Below are positions 7,278-16,512 of a stretch of 27,920 bases of DNA, piece by piece. A program made the position numbers and the translations under genes. Source of the DNA: a virus; IMG/VR virus record IMGVR_UViG_3300022848_000047, positions 1 to 27,920 of that record. The stretch is one strand, 5' to 3'. The notes beneath the pieces were generated by a model that worked only from the letters and a program-made list of their open reading frames with translations, did not search any database and had not been told where the DNA came from. Each line of letters opens with the position of its first letter. The first letter of the stretch is position 1.

Positions 7278-7688
7278 ATGTCAGAAAAATACTCAGCAAA
7301 AGGCGCCATAATTTCCGTAGGCGGCACAGCAATCGATGGAGTTCAATCGCTTTCGATTCCATCTGATTCCGTCGATTTGATCGACGTTAGCTCTCACAGC
7401 TCCGCAAATGCTCGAAGGGAATTTGTTTCGGGCATGATCGATTCGGATGATTTGAGTATCACTCTGATCTACGATTCCGCAGATGCCGTCCATGAAACGC
7501 TAAGAACCGCGCCAGGCGGCGCCGCTTTGTCGTTTGTCATCACGTTGGCGGGTGGCCTATCAAACGACATCCACACTTTCAGCGCGTTGGTAACTGGCTT
7601 CGCGATCGATCTAGCATACGACGGGGCAGAAACTGCTACGGTCACGATCAAACGCACAGGCGCTGACACAGTAACATCAACTCCATAA
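7278..7688 (+). CDS. Major tail tube protein
   Basis: This 136-residue protein starts MSEKYSAKGAIISVGGTAIDGVQSLSIPSD, a common opening for small siphovirus tube subunits. It contains LIDVSSHSSANARREFVSGMIDSDDLSITLIYDS, a segment typical of this family, in which a DVSSH...RE..pG motif precedes paired strands. The end is a beta hairpin (GAETATVTIKRTGADTV). Copies stack into hexameric rings around the tape measure. Its own A-rich leader (7240-7277, no Shine-Dalgarno, almost no G before the ATG) fits a gene needing independent high expression. Confidence 0.85.
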   Translation: MSEKYSAKGAIISVGGTAIDGVQSLSIPSDSVDLIDVSSHSSANARREFVSGMIDSDDLSITLIYDSADAVHETLRTAPGGAALSFVITLAGGLSNDIHTFSALVTGFAIDLAYDGAETATVTIKRTGADTVTSTP

Positions 7689-7729
7689 TCAGTAAAATTC
7701 TAAAAACGTAACCCCAACCACAGACAAAA

Positions 7730-8068
7730 ATGGAAGAAAGAAAAATAGAAATCACACTCGGGGGGCAGACCTTCGAAATATACGCAGGAAACGCCGCTCT
7801 TCGGAGATACCGGAAAGCGGGGGGATCGATGAAGGACATCGAGGGAATCGATACGGAGGGAGACAATACAGTAGATTCGATGATGGATGCGCTGGACAGT
7901 CTCGCCATTTTGATTCACTCGAATCTGGTTGCCGGAAACGGGATGACGATCGAGGACGTTATAAACGGATTCGAATCGATGAAGGGCCTTTTCGATGCCG
8001 CAGAAGAAATCTTTACCGGTGTCCCGTGGTTGGGAAACGGCGCAGCGGCTGGGAAAGATCCGAAATAG
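7730..8068 (+). CDS. Tail assembly chaperone, zero-frame product (gpG-like)
   Basis: This 112-residue acidic protein lies between tail tube and tape measure genes, the fixed position of the tail assembly chaperone. It starts MEERKIEITLGGQTFEIYAGN and contains a helical LRRYRKAGGSMKDIEG region and a C-terminal FESMKGLFDAAEEIFTG helix. It stops at TAG 8066-8068, shortly after a slippery GGGAAAC. The leader contains AACCCCAACC and no Shine-Dalgarno sequence. In lambda the equivalent gpG coats the tape measure and recruits tube subunits, and a small fraction is extended by frameshift. Confidence 0.85.
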   Translation: MEERKIEITLGGQTFEIYAGNAALRRYRKAGGSMKDIEGIDTEGDNTVDSMMDALDSLAILIHSNLVAGNGMTIEDVINGFESMKGLFDAAEEIFTGVPWLGNGAAAGKDPK

Positions 8069-8280
8069 AAAATTGGGCTTTTTCAGTCGTTGCTTTAAGA
8101 TGGACGCGCGACGAGTACTGGCTAGCAAGCAGGGCTGAGTTTACGGAATGCAAAAAAATGTGGATGCGTATGCAAGGAATAGATACAGGTCCAGAAGATC
8201 CGACAGACGAACAAACCGAGGCGTTGAGCAATCAGCTCAGCGCTCGATTTGGGGGAACAGTTGAGAAGAAGAAAAAATAA
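7730..8280 (+). CDS. Tail assembly chaperone, -1 frameshift fusion (gpGT-like)
   Basis: The join is 7730-8038 (103 codons) then 8038-8277 in the -1 frame (80 codons) with stop at 8278-8280, giving about 183 residues. The extension begins RRSGWERSEIENWAF, continues with WTRDEYWLASRAEF and ends in a Lys-rich tail (VEKKKK). The T-like extension of such chaperones is thought to bind the tail tube protein while the shared G part binds the tape measure. A free-standing start at GTG 8026 for the second frame is possible but less likely given the well-phased slippery site. Size and gene order match lambda G/GT. Confidence 0.82.
8032..8038 (+). promoter_or_regulatory. Programmed -1 ribosomal frameshift site (G GGA AAC)
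   Basis: The heptamer GGGAAAC is in the exact X XXY YYZ phase: zero-frame codons are TTG GGA AAC at 8030-8038. A -1 slip at this point enters a frame that stays open to 8280 and ends in a TAATG overlap with the tape measure gene. A second GGGAAAG at 8051-8057 is out of phase for tandem slippage. Confidence 0.85.
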
Positions 8281-10643
8281 TGGCTAAAGTTGGGAGTATG
8301 TTTTTTGACGTTCAGGCGAACGTCTTCAAATTCACCGGTCCGATTAAGCGGGCAAAGAAGCAGCTTTCGCTTTTCGGTCGGGTCTCGCTTGCGACGAACA
8401 AGGGATTCAAGCGATTGAATTCCAGCTTCGGCACGTTCGCCCTAAAAGCCGCTGCCGTTGCCCTTGCTCTTCGTACGGCTAGCATCGCTCTAAAGGGCGC
8501 TGTCTCGCCTGCCGCCGATCTTGAGGAAAGCCTGAACCGCGTTAGCGGAGTTATGGGCAACCTTCCGACAGGCGCCTTTGACGCCATCAAGGAAAAGGCT
8601 CGCGAACTTGGTCGAACTACGGAGTTTACAGCAGGCCAAGCGGCAGACGGTTTTCGGCTTCTGGCGATGGCTGGACTTGACGCAACCGAGGCTCTGCAAG
8701 CGATTAAACCCGCGTTGAATCTTGCGTCAGCGGGCGGGATCGAGCTTTCGGAATCGGCCGACCAAGTGACTAACATCATGGGCCAGATGGGGATCGCTTT
8801 CAGCGAGACAGAAAGGGCGGTTGATGTACTTGCTAAAACCGCATCTTCTTCGAACACGACCGTGACGGAAATGGCGGAGGCGTTCAAATTCGCTGGTCCG
8901 ACAGCTCGCGCTTTGGGTGTAGAGATTGAGGAGGTTGCGGCAGTCATTGGAACACTCGCAAACTCAGGGCTCAAGGCGGGAATCGGTACTCGCGCGCTTT
9001 CGACTGCGTTGGCAGGGCTGGCTTCACCGGAGACTGGAAGGAAGCTGAAAGAGCAACTCGATATCGCCGCATTCACCGACGAGGGAAAATTCATCGGTAT
9101 CATCGATTTGATAGACGAGATGAACAAAGCGTTTGTTGGACTGACTGACCAAACGCGCCTTTCGGTAATCTCTGACGTTTTCGGAAAAAACGCGCTCCAA
9201 GAAATGGACGTGTTGCTCAATGCTGGCGTAGGCTCGTTGCGTGAGTTCGAGACCTCTCTTAAAAATGCAGGCGGCGCGGCTCAGACGATGGCCGATGCCA
9301 ATCTCAAGGGGCTTAATGGTCAGATTAAAAAGATGAAATCCGCGTTTCAAGACGTGTTGATTTCGCTGGGCGATGCCGGGCTTTTAAAGTTATTGACCGA
9401 AACATCTAAGCGATTTACCGACCTTTTTTCTACGCTCTCGGAGTCTCGGGTTGTTTTCGAGTTTTTCGAAGCCTCAGTTAGAAATCTGAAAATCGCTATG
9501 GAATCAATGGAGTTTGTGGTTAAGACCTTCATCATTGGCTGGAAAGCGATCGGGGAAGCGATCAGTTTTGTATTTACCAAATCCCTCGATTTGGTGGATT
9601 TTTGGCAGAACGTTTTTATTGGAACGCTTAGAAAAGTTACGAAGGCGATGGAAAACACGTTTCTTTTCGTTTCGAAAATAATCCAGGATTCGCTTACCCT
9701 AATTTTGAATTCTCTGGTTTTTACCGTTGAAATGTTTGGCAAGCTGGATGGCTTGCCTGGCGTTAAAATCGACGTAAGCGGCGCGCTTGAATCACTGGAA
9801 AATTTGAGAGCGAAGATGCTCGAAGCGGGGAAGTTTATAAACAAGGGCATTTCTGCCACGTTTGACATAGTTCCTCCCTCAGTTCCGTCGATTCGCGAAA
9901 TCGCGGATGACTTCGTTTCTGTTTTTATTCGATTCATCAAAAGTCAGAAGTCAAAAATGGATGATGCATGGGCGACGCTGACGGAGCCGCTAAAGGAAAA
10001 AATGATCCTATCGGCAGGCGAGGCGTTCGAGTTCGTGAAAGAGCAAGTTGAAGCGTTTTCGAAGTCCCCAGAAGTTGAAGAGTTGGGCAATAAGGCCAAA
10101 CAGTTCTCGAAGGACTGGGTTAAGTTTGGAGTGACGATGCAGGATACGATCGTTAATGCCGCTATCGAGTTCAAATCATTCGGTGATTTGGTTGGCGATA
10201 TACTCAACAAGATACGGGAAAACATGATTAAATCCTTTCTGCTCGGGAAAATAGACGTCGCAGGAAACCGAAGCGGCGGATTGCTAGAGAATCTATTCAG
10301 CACTTCCGTTGGCGGCGGAATCGGCAAATTCTTCGGAGGTCTCTTTAAAGCAAAGGGCGGCCCAGTTTCGAAAGGCGGTCTTCATGTCGTCGGCGAAGAA
10401 GGTCCTGAATTATTCACTCCGTCTCAAAATGGTTCGATAATCCCGAATAACAAACTAGGGAATTTGACTCCTGGCAAAAACGGAATCGGCGGGGAAGCAA
10501 AAACGATCCAAGTGACTAACAATTTTGAAATACGCGGAAGCGATCAGGAGGTCCAGCGCATGATCGCTCAATCGGTCAAGATGTCTGTATCTCTCGCGAT
10601 TTCCGAAAACCAGAACTTAAAACAGAGAGGATTTATCCGATAA
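8280..10643 (+). CDS. Tail tape measure protein
   Basis: At 787 residues this is the second longest product in the window. Residues about 85-300 match the PhageMin_Tail/TP901 core: ESLNRVSGVMGN, AGQAADGFRLLAMAGLDATEAL, then EMAEAFKFAGPTARALGV. Hydrophobic segments near 400-480 are usual for a protein that enters the host membrane during DNA injection. The end has the tape measure C-terminal pattern GGLHVVGEEGPELFTPS. At roughly 0.15 nm per residue the predicted tail is about 115 nm. TAATG overlaps join it to the frameshift chaperone and to the next tail gene. No lytic domain is visible. Confidence 0.92.
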   Translation: MAKVGSMFFDVQANVFKFTGPIKRAKKQLSLFGRVSLATNKGFKRLNSSFGTFALKAAAVALALRTASIALKGAVSPAADLEESLNRVSGVMGNLPTGAFDAIKEKARELGRTTEFTAGQAADGFRLLAMAGLDATEALQAIKPALNLASAGGIELSESADQVTNIMGQMGIAFSETERAVDVLAKTASSSNTTVTEMAEAFKFAGPTARALGVEIEEVAAVIGTLANSGLKAGIGTRALSTALAGLASPETGRKLKEQLDIAAFTDEGKFIGIIDLIDEMNKAFVGLTDQTRLSVISDVFGKNALQEMDVLLNAGVGSLREFETSLKNAGGAAQTMADANLKGLNGQIKKMKSAFQDVLISLGDAGLLKLLTETSKRFTDLFSTLSESRVVFEFFEASVRNLKIAMESMEFVVKTFIIGWKAIGEAISFVFTKSLDLVDFWQNVFIGTLRKVTKAMENTFLFVSKIIQDSLTLILNSLVFTVEMFGKLDGLPGVKIDVSGALESLENLRAKMLEAGKFINKGISATFDIVPPSVPSIREIADDFVSVFIRFIKSQKSKMDDAWATLTEPLKEKMILSAGEAFEFVKEQVEAFSKSPEVEELGNKAKQFSKDWVKFGVTMQDTIVNAAIEFKSFGDLVGDILNKIRENMIKSFLLGKIDVAGNRSGGLLENLFSTSVGGGIGKFFGGLFKAKGGPVSKGGLHVVGEEGPELFTPSQNGSIIPNNKLGNLTPGKNGIGGEAKTIQVTNNFEIRGSDQEVQRMIAQSVKMSVSLAISENQNLKQRGFIR

Positions 10644-11062
10644 TGGCTTACCCAGCATATCCATCAACTCAGTCCTTCCCGCTCACCTTTCCGGTCAATC
10701 CTAAATTCAAGAGGTTTCAGATTCGGGAAATATGGACAACGCCTGCGAGTCAATCGCCATTCACTGGAGATGTTCAGATTTTTAAATATACGGGCTCAAA
10801 CAAAATCGAGTGGGAGGCTGAGATCCCGCCGATGAAAGACGGAGACGCGAACATTGATATTTGGATACGGTTTTTAATGCAGCTTCAAGGAGCGTTTGGG
10901 ACCTTTACGCTCAACATTCAAAACCATACGGCGATTGATTATGTTTCTGGATATACCTCAGGTCTTCCCACTGTCTGGCGATCGAGAGACAACTCCCACG
11001 GCTGGGGATTTAATGAGCAACGACTCATGGACGGCATAACGATAAGGGCACGCGAAGCATGA
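10643..11062 (+). CDS. Minor tail protein (lambda gpM position)
   Basis: This 139-residue protein starts in a TAATG overlap with the tape measure gene and overlaps the next gene by 4 bp. It begins AYPAYPSTQSFPLTFPVNPKF and has strands FQIREIWTTPA, a central PMKDGDANIDIWIRFL helix and a closing HGWGFNEQRLMDGITIRAREA. Position directly after the tape measure is that of the lambda gpM/distal-tail component that starts the tail tip. I do not recognise a specific Pfam family; the call is from order, size and beta-rich nature. Confidence 0.65.
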   Translation: MAYPAYPSTQSFPLTFPVNPKFKRFQIREIWTTPASQSPFTGDVQIFKYTGSNKIEWEAEIPPMKDGDANIDIWIRFLMQLQGAFGTFTLNIQNHTAIDYVSGYTSGLPTVWRSRDNSHGWGFNEQRLMDGITIRAREA

Positions 11063-11712
11063 GCAGGAATCTTACAGCAGCAATGGTTACGGCACTTTCA
11101 AGCAATACCGTACAACCAGTCTTTTTTGCAAAATTCGAGTTTCCTTCAGATGATCCGACTAGCCACGTCTTTTTATGGACAGGCAAGGGGGATAAAACAT
11201 GGAACGGTGACACGTATTCTGGATTAGGCGATTTGGGGAATCTTTCGTTCCCACAGGAAAACAGCCAGGGGGCGACCGGCGGGGTCGTTTTTGGAATCAA
11301 TGGAATACCGTCGAACAATACGAGCCTCGCGCTCACCGAAAATTATCAGAATTTTCCCTGCTATGTTTGGCTTGGAGCTCTTGATGACTCGGGTTCGATA
11401 ATCGCCGATCCCTATCTCATGTTTTCGGGATTGATGGATGTCATGGAGATGACCGATGACGGCTCATCAGCGGAGATCACCTTAAAAGCAGAGGGTTTTG
11501 CTTATGGCGTAGGTCCTAGCAATGCCCGATACACTGACGAGGATCAGCAGCGAGAGTTTCCAGGCGATACGGGCCTTGAGTTCGTCGCGGGGCTGCAATC
11601 GAAAGAAGTTTTTTGGGGTATTAAAGCTCCATCCTCAAGATTTGCTCTCCCTCCGAATACAAGTCCAGGAGGAAACTTTGACGACCTCGGAGATGGTTAC
11701 GACATACCATGA
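11059..11712 (+). CDS. Tail tip protein (lambda gpL position)
   Basis: This 217-residue protein has FFAKFEF, LWTGKGDKTWNGDTYSGLGDLGNLSF and GGVVFGINGIPS in its N-terminal half, then FSGLMDVMEMTDD and ARYTDEDQQREFPGDTGLEFVAGLQ near the end. This run of motifs recurs in phage tail-tip and hub proteins that occupy the lambda gpL position. It has a single Cys, so the iron-sulfur cluster of lambda gpL is not expected. ATGA overlaps on both sides tie it to gpM- and gpK-position genes. The role is as a ring under the distal tail supporting the J-like protein. Confidence 0.7.
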   Translation: MSRNLTAAMVTALSSNTVQPVFFAKFEFPSDDPTSHVFLWTGKGDKTWNGDTYSGLGDLGNLSFPQENSQGATGGVVFGINGIPSNNTSLALTENYQNFPCYVWLGALDDSGSIIADPYLMFSGLMDVMEMTDDGSSAEITLKAEGFAYGVGPSNARYTDEDQQREFPGDTGLEFVAGLQSKEVFWGIKAPSSRFALPPNTSPGGNFDDLGDGYDIP

Positions 11713-12134
11713 GCAGGGAGGAAAAAGCGAAAGAAGCGATTGAGCAAATCAAGTCCGGTCGATTTAATTGGGCGAATTGGAATTGCGCTATTGCAGCGGC
11801 TCAAGTCGCGAAATCGTATTGCGGGATCGATTACTCGGAAAAGTATTTTTCGAAATGCAAGGGGATGCTTTCAGCGCTTCGGATCGTCAAAAAAGCCGGG
11901 GGTCTGGGTAGGCTGATTGAGGAAACCGATTTGGTAGAGATACCGCATGAGCAATCGCAAATCGGAGATTTTGCGCTGGGAGAAATCAATTTGATGAAAA
12001 GGTCGATTCCACACAGGCAAAGTCTGGGAATCGTTTGCGATAATGGCACCGCAATTTTTCCTTCGATGAATGGTTATTTCCGGTTGGATTTAGAAAATTG
12101 CATAAAAATCTGGGAGGTCAAAACACATGAGTAA
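11709..12134 (+). CDS. Tail tip cysteine hydrolase-like protein (DUF6950 / NlpC-P60-like)
   Basis: This 141-residue protein is in the lambda gpK position. The N-terminal helix carries NWANWNCAIAAAQVA with the likely nucleophile Cys26, followed by GDFAL at 86-90 and His102 before LGIVCDNG, the order expected for a papain-like NlpC/P60 or DUF6950 fold. The usual DC is replaced by NC here, which is within family variation. Such proteins cut peptidoglycan peptides during DNA entry or help assemble the tip. It overlaps the gpL-position gene by 4 bp and the J-like gene by 8 bp. Activity is inferred; the fold call is moderately firm. Confidence 0.7.
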   Translation: MSREEKAKEAIEQIKSGRFNWANWNCAIAAAQVAKSYCGIDYSEKYFSKCKGMLSALRIVKKAGGLGRLIEETDLVEIPHEQSQIGDFALGEINLMKRSIPHRQSLGIVCDNGTAIFPSMNGYFRLDLENCIKIWEVKTHE

Positions 12135-15100
12135 AATCAACATTGGGGCGTGGGTGGTAGGTCTATTCACAGGGGCGACTGGCGTTTTAGTCGGCGCGGC
12201 AAACGTGGTTGCGACGATTATCAACGTCGTGGCGATTGTCGGCTTAAATTTGGCATTAGCTCCACGGAATAAATTCGGGAGATCATCGAGCGCAAAACGT
12301 GAATTGGCTGGTCGAACGTTGAACTCGCGCGGTCCAATTGAGTCGAGGCAATACATTTACGGAGAGGTCAAAGTTGGTGGTCAAATCGTTTTTATGGAGA
12401 CGACCGGCAAGGACGTTGGCACCGATAACAAATACCTCCATATCGTAATTGTGCACTCATCTCATGAGGTCGAGGAGATTGGGGATTTGTATCTCGGGGA
12501 TGAGAAGGTGGATTTAGAGCCTTTTGTCTCTGAAGGAACGGTTAGAGATCCGATCTCGTCGAGCAAATACTTTACATATTTGAAGGTTTACGATCACTAC
12601 GGCGCTGACGATCAAACATACAACACAGCATTGGCGAGCTTTAGCTCGAAATGGAATACCGACCATCATCTCAAAGGGATGGCTTACACTTATTTGAGAT
12701 TTGAGCTGGATGTCGAGAACAACGTTTTCCCATCTGGCGTACCTACTATTTCTAGGGTTATTAAGGGCAAAAAAATCTATGATCCGAGACCGATAACCAT
12801 TACGGGCGCGACTCAAGCAGATCCGGTTGTTGTAACCGCAGTGGGCCACGGAATGACCAGTGGCGACCTGGCAATCCATGATTCGGTTGTAGGTATGACC
12901 GAACTCAATGGAACGACGTATTCCGTAACTCGATTGACTGACGACACCTACGAGGTTGACGGGCTCGATGGGACGGGTTTCACGGCCTACTCTTCAGCCG
13001 GAAATTTGCGGAAAACCTCCTACTCGAATAACGCTGCTTTATGCTCTGGGGATTACATCATTTCTGAAAATGGCTACGGTCGTCAAGGCGCTGTCTTGGC
13101 CGACATCAGCGTCCCCGAATGGATTGCGGCTGCCGATGTATGCGATGATCCAATTACGCTCAATACGCGTCCTTGGGAGACGGGGAAATGGTTACGCCCT
13201 GGGGTGACTCGGACTTCGGATACGGCTCCCGTAAATCTCTACACGTCGATTTTGGGCGGCGGTCCAACTGGATCAACCGCTCCGACGGGAACAGGAACGG
13301 GAATCGACGATGGCGGCGTACTGTGGGATTACGTTTCAGAATTTCCGCCTGACGAATTGCGGTACACACTCAACGGAGCAATCCAATCTGACGAAGATCC
13401 GATTGCCATTACTCAAAAGATGCGAACCGCATTTGCAGGATTTATTGAATATATCGGCGGGAAATGGATCATTCACGCGGGGGAATATCGGACTCCTACC
13501 GTGTCTCTGGACTCGACCAACCTGGCGGGCTCCGTTAGTGGCGCGACTAAGGACGACCGGAGGGCATCCATCAATCGAATCAAAGGAGTTTTCGCGAATC
13601 GCTTGGATGGTTTTAATGTGGTAGAGTTTCCGGCTGTCGTAAATGCGACATACTTGGCGGAGGATAATAACGTCAAAACCTGGCGGGATCTGGATTTGAG
13701 ATTTACAACCAGCGAGGCGACTGCTCAGCGATTGGCCAAGATCGAGCTAGAAAAGGCCCGTCAGCAGATTACCCACACAGCTCAATTCAGTCTTGCTGCA
13801 ATGGAGCTTCAGGCGGGCGATGTTTTCAACTTTACGTTTTCGAAATATGGATATTCGTCAAAGCCGTTTATGATTTTGACCCATCGGCTGATGATGACAA
13901 CCGATGGAGCGCTGGTTGTCGAAATGAATTTCCGCGAAACGGCGTCCACTATTTACGATTGGAACAACGGCGAGGAAACGATTGTTGATCCTGCTCCGAA
14001 TACAAATCTGCCCAATCCGTTTACGGTATCGGCTCCGGCCATCGGAACTCTAGCCTCTGGGACTGCTCAACTGATAATTGGCGGCGATGGATCAATCATC
14101 AGCCGAATTTACGTTCCGTTCATTTTCGGAACGGAGGGCCATGTTCTCGGCCATGAAATGCAATGGATAGTTTCAACTGATTCCTTCAGTGATCCGACTG
14201 AGGTCAATTCGATCTATCTGCCAGGCCCAAGCGCGGCTCACTACATATCAGGAGTAGATGACGCGCTTTCCTACATTGTCCGAGTTCGGGCTGTCACAGG
14301 GATCGCTAAGAGCGAATGGAGCACATCTCCGACTCATGATGTGGTAGGAAAGGAATCGGACCCAGATCAGCCAACGGGATTATCAGCGGTTGCGAAGGTC
14401 AACGCGGTTGAGTTGACCGTAGATGCGGCGACCGAACCGGATTTCCGCTTGTGGAAGGTTTACAAAAGCACAAGCAACACGCAGCCAGGTGCGCACGATT
14501 ACACGACACGTGACGTTGTTTTCACGACTCCGGCAGAGCTGGTCGCCGGAACTCAGTACTATTTCTGGTACGAGGCTTTAGACACGACCGGGCATTCGTC
14601 ACCAGCGACTGCCAGCGTGAGTGCAACGCCGACCGCGCTTCCTGATTCGGGCATTCTGGACATCGGCGCAGAAAAGATTTTGGCGGGAACGATAACCAAC
14701 AAGATTTTAGAAATAGAGGGTCCAACTTCTGGAGCGGCTGGGGGAATTATTCGATCGAAAAACTACGATGAAAACGTCGATGGTTGGAAGATCGAGTCGG
14801 ACGGGTCGGTTGAATTTAACAACGGGACGTTCCGAGGGGATTTGGTTGCGGGTACTATCAATATATCAGACAACTTTACTGTAACGGCCACTGGGGTCAT
14901 TACTATTGGGAACAAGGTATCGTCCGAATATTATTTTGAGTTCATTGATGGAGACGTGGGCAAAATAGAGGCGTTCGACGATGTAGGAGCATCAACAGGT
15001 TACTGGAAAACGATCAGCGGTTTTGAGTCGGAAATAAAGCTAAGAAAAGGGCTTACTGCTTCTGATGCATACGCGAAAATCAATAGTCAGGGGCTCGTTG

Positions 15101-15900
15101 ATATACATACAGACGGAACCATAGATGATTCATTTAATGTACACCGAGACGTAGGGACAACGAATGAAAGGTTCAATATCGGAATAACAAATACTGGTGT
15201 TCTTGAGTTTGGGCTAAGCGCCACGCGCGACTGCAACCTTTATAGAGACTCAGCGGATGTACTAAAAACTGATGATTCATTCATTATTGGGGGAAATCTT
15301 ACTTTATCGAGTGGGGCAATAATTAGTAATTCAGTTCGTGCAACAACTACACTGTACGTCGGCTCCACCGCAGACGCAGGCTTCGAGCGCGAATCAGCCA
15401 ACCTCATACGTACACTCGCGGGGGATTCGCTACACGTATCTGGTGGGCTCACGGTGGGGGCAAGCTCACTGATTGGAGAGTGGTCAGTAGGGGATACGGA
15501 CATCGACGCATTGATTGGAGGCTCCACATTCGGCACGCTCATTGAGGGGCGGCTCAGCGGCCACTTGACAATGGCTGTTCGAGGAAACGACACCTCAGAC
15601 GGTTTTTCCGTAATAAAAGACACAAATAATGCTATTGGCAGGGGCTCATACGATGCGCTACTGTTTACGGTGGACTCAGTTGCCGCGTCGTTTGGCAGTG
15701 CCATCAATCTAACAGTAAACGGGGACATCACAGCTACTGGAAATCTAAAAGCAGACCTTTATCACTCAACTCTCAATGACGGGTATGCGTATTTCCGATA
15801 CGGAAGCGGGACCATTGTAGACTTCCAGCTCAGGGTGAACTCTGGGAATTTGGAGTACTCGACGGACGCCACAAACTGGAATGTTCTCGCAACAGTTTAA
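12127..15900 (+). CDS. J-like tail tip / host specificity protein with FCCH, FN3 and fibre-type C-terminus
   Basis: This is a 1257-residue protein. Residues about 5-45 are strongly hydrophobic (GLFTGATGVLVGAANVVATI), as in tail assembly I-type proteins, suggesting a fused I-like head. Residues 80-215 resemble the J N-terminal region. Residues about 218-300 (GATQADPVVVTAVGHGMTSGD...LNGTTYSVT) match the E1 FCCH-type domain often found in phage adsorption proteins. The central part has RFTTSEATAQRLAKIELEKAR, the tail-hub domain. FN3-like segments follow at about 640-840. The C-terminal third is fibre-like with NLYRDSADVLKTDDSF units. It ends the tail-tip operon and is the main receptor-binding candidate. 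Confidence 0.85.
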   Translation: MSKINIGAWVVGLFTGATGVLVGAANVVATIINVVAIVGLNLALAPRNKFGRSSSAKRELAGRTLNSRGPIESRQYIYGEVKVGGQIVFMETTGKDVGTDNKYLHIVIVHSSHEVEEIGDLYLGDEKVDLEPFVSEGTVRDPISSSKYFTYLKVYDHYGADDQTYNTALASFSSKWNTDHHLKGMAYTYLRFELDVENNVFPSGVPTISRVIKGKKIYDPRPITITGATQADPVVVTAVGHGMTSGDLAIHDSVVGMTELNGTTYSVTRLTDDTYEVDGLDGTGFTAYSSAGNLRKTSYSNNAALCSGDYIISENGYGRQGAVLADISVPEWIAAADVCDDPITLNTRPWETGKWLRPGVTRTSDTAPVNLYTSILGGGPTGSTAPTGTGTGIDDGGVLWDYVSEFPPDELRYTLNGAIQSDEDPIAITQKMRTAFAGFIEYIGGKWIIHAGEYRTPTVSLDSTNLAGSVSGATKDDRRASINRIKGVFANRLDGFNVVEFPAVVNATYLAEDNNVKTWRDLDLRFTTSEATAQRLAKIELEKARQQITHTAQFSLAAMELQAGDVFNFTFSKYGYSSKPFMILTHRLMMTTDGALVVEMNFRETASTIYDWNNGEETIVDPAPNTNLPNPFTVSAPAIGTLASGTAQLIIGGDGSIISRIYVPFIFGTEGHVLGHEMQWIVSTDSFSDPTEVNSIYLPGPSAAHYISGVDDALSYIVRVRAVTGIAKSEWSTSPTHDVVGKESDPDQPTGLSAVAKVNAVELTVDAATEPDFRLWKVYKSTSNTQPGAHDYTTRDVVFTTPAELVAGTQYYFWYEALDTTGHSSPATASVSATPTALPDSGILDIGAEKILAGTITNKILEIEGPTSGAAGGIIRSKNYDENVDGWKIESDGSVEFNNGTFRGDLVAGTINISDNFTVTATGVITIGNKVSSEYYFEFIDGDVGKIEAFDDVGASTGYWKTISGFESEIKLRKGLTASDAYAKINSQGLVDIHTDGTIDDSFNVHRDVGTTNERFNIGITNTGVLEFGLSATRDCNLYRDSADVLKTDDSFIIGGNLTLSSGAIISNSVRATTTLYVGSTADAGFERESANLIRTLAGDSLHVSGGLTVGASSLIGEWSVGDTDIDALIGGSTFGTLIEGRLSGHLTMAVRGNDTSDGFSVIKDTNNAIGRGSYDALLFTVDSVAASFGSAINLTVNGDITATGNLKADLYHSTLNDGYAYFRYGSGTIVDFQLRVNSGNLEYSTDATNWNVLATV

Positions 15901-15911
15901 CCTAATAAAAA

Positions 15912-16229
15912 ATGTCATTAACTAAACGAATCACCCTACCGAGCAGAATTGACATCGAATATTGGCGCTTGGCGTACATCGGTCTGGACCCTATAAACAA
16001 GACCGTGTATTTCGATATTCACGGCTACGCTAACAAGGCTGCGTTCGATTCAGGGGGTACTCCCGTGGAGACAACCTCGCTGCAAGTGAGCAAGGAACAG
16101 TTTCAGGCGTCTGGAATTCCCAAATTGGGAGCCATCACAAAAGCTTTTTTGAACGCGATGGACAAACTGGTGCTGGATAACAAGTCCGACCTGTGCGATG
16201 CGGTCGAGGACGATACCGATGTGCTATAA
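15912..16229 (+). CDS. Hypothetical late protein downstream of J
   Basis: This 105-residue protein follows the J-like stop by 11 bp, behind the leader AACCTAATAAAAA. It contains YIGLDPINKTVYFDIHGYANKAAFD, a beta-strand pattern, and a C-terminal amphipathic helix (ITKAFLNAMDKLVLDNKSDLC) with an acidic end. There is no signal peptide or membrane segment. It may be a small virion or tail-tip accessory protein, but no family is recognised. Confidence 0.6.
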   Translation: MSLTKRITLPSRIDIEYWRLAYIGLDPINKTVYFDIHGYANKAAFDSGGTPVETTSLQVSKEQFQASGIPKLGAITKAFLNAMDKLVLDNKSDLCDAVEDDTDVL

Positions 16230-16289
16230 TCGATTCTTGCAACTGTCTTTCAACCTGGCTCACTCTGACAACCCCTAACAATAAAACAT

Positions 16290-16511
16290 ATGAAAAACAC
16301 CTTAGAAAAACGAACCACAGAGCTCGAAGGCTTGCGCGCTCAAAACACTGAACAGCTCATCAAAAACAAGGCCACGCACGAAAAGCTAGCCGCAGAAATC
16401 CAGGCGGGGAATATGCGTGACGTCGCCATCGCAAATCGAATCGACGAGATCGCATCACTGATTAAGCAATTGCCGGATCATGATATCCCAAAAAAGGCGG
16501 GAAAGCCTTGA
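16290..16511 (+). CDS. Small coiled-coil protein
   Basis: This 73-residue protein is highly charged and almost entirely helical (LEKRTTELEGLRAQNTEQLIK, then HEKLAAEIQAGN), with a basic Pro/Lys end. The leader contains CCCCTAACAATAAAACAT. Its stop lies 1 bp from the stop of the opposing minus-strand gene, so there is no room for a terminator between the late and early operons. The coiled coil suggests oligomerisation; the function is unknown. Confidence 0.6.
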   Translation: MKNTLEKRTTELEGLRAQNTEQLIKNKATHEKLAAEIQAGNMRDVAIANRIDEIASLIKQLPDHDIPKKAGKP

Positions 16512-16512
16512 A

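Noticed and set aside
8051-8057. Second slippery-like GGGAAAG
   Set aside because: Zero-frame codons are GGG AAA G, which is out of phase for a tandem -1 slip.
8312-9220. 302-residue minus-strand frame
   Set aside because: Antisense to the well-supported tape measure core; low-complexity Ser/Ala content typical of a shadow frame.
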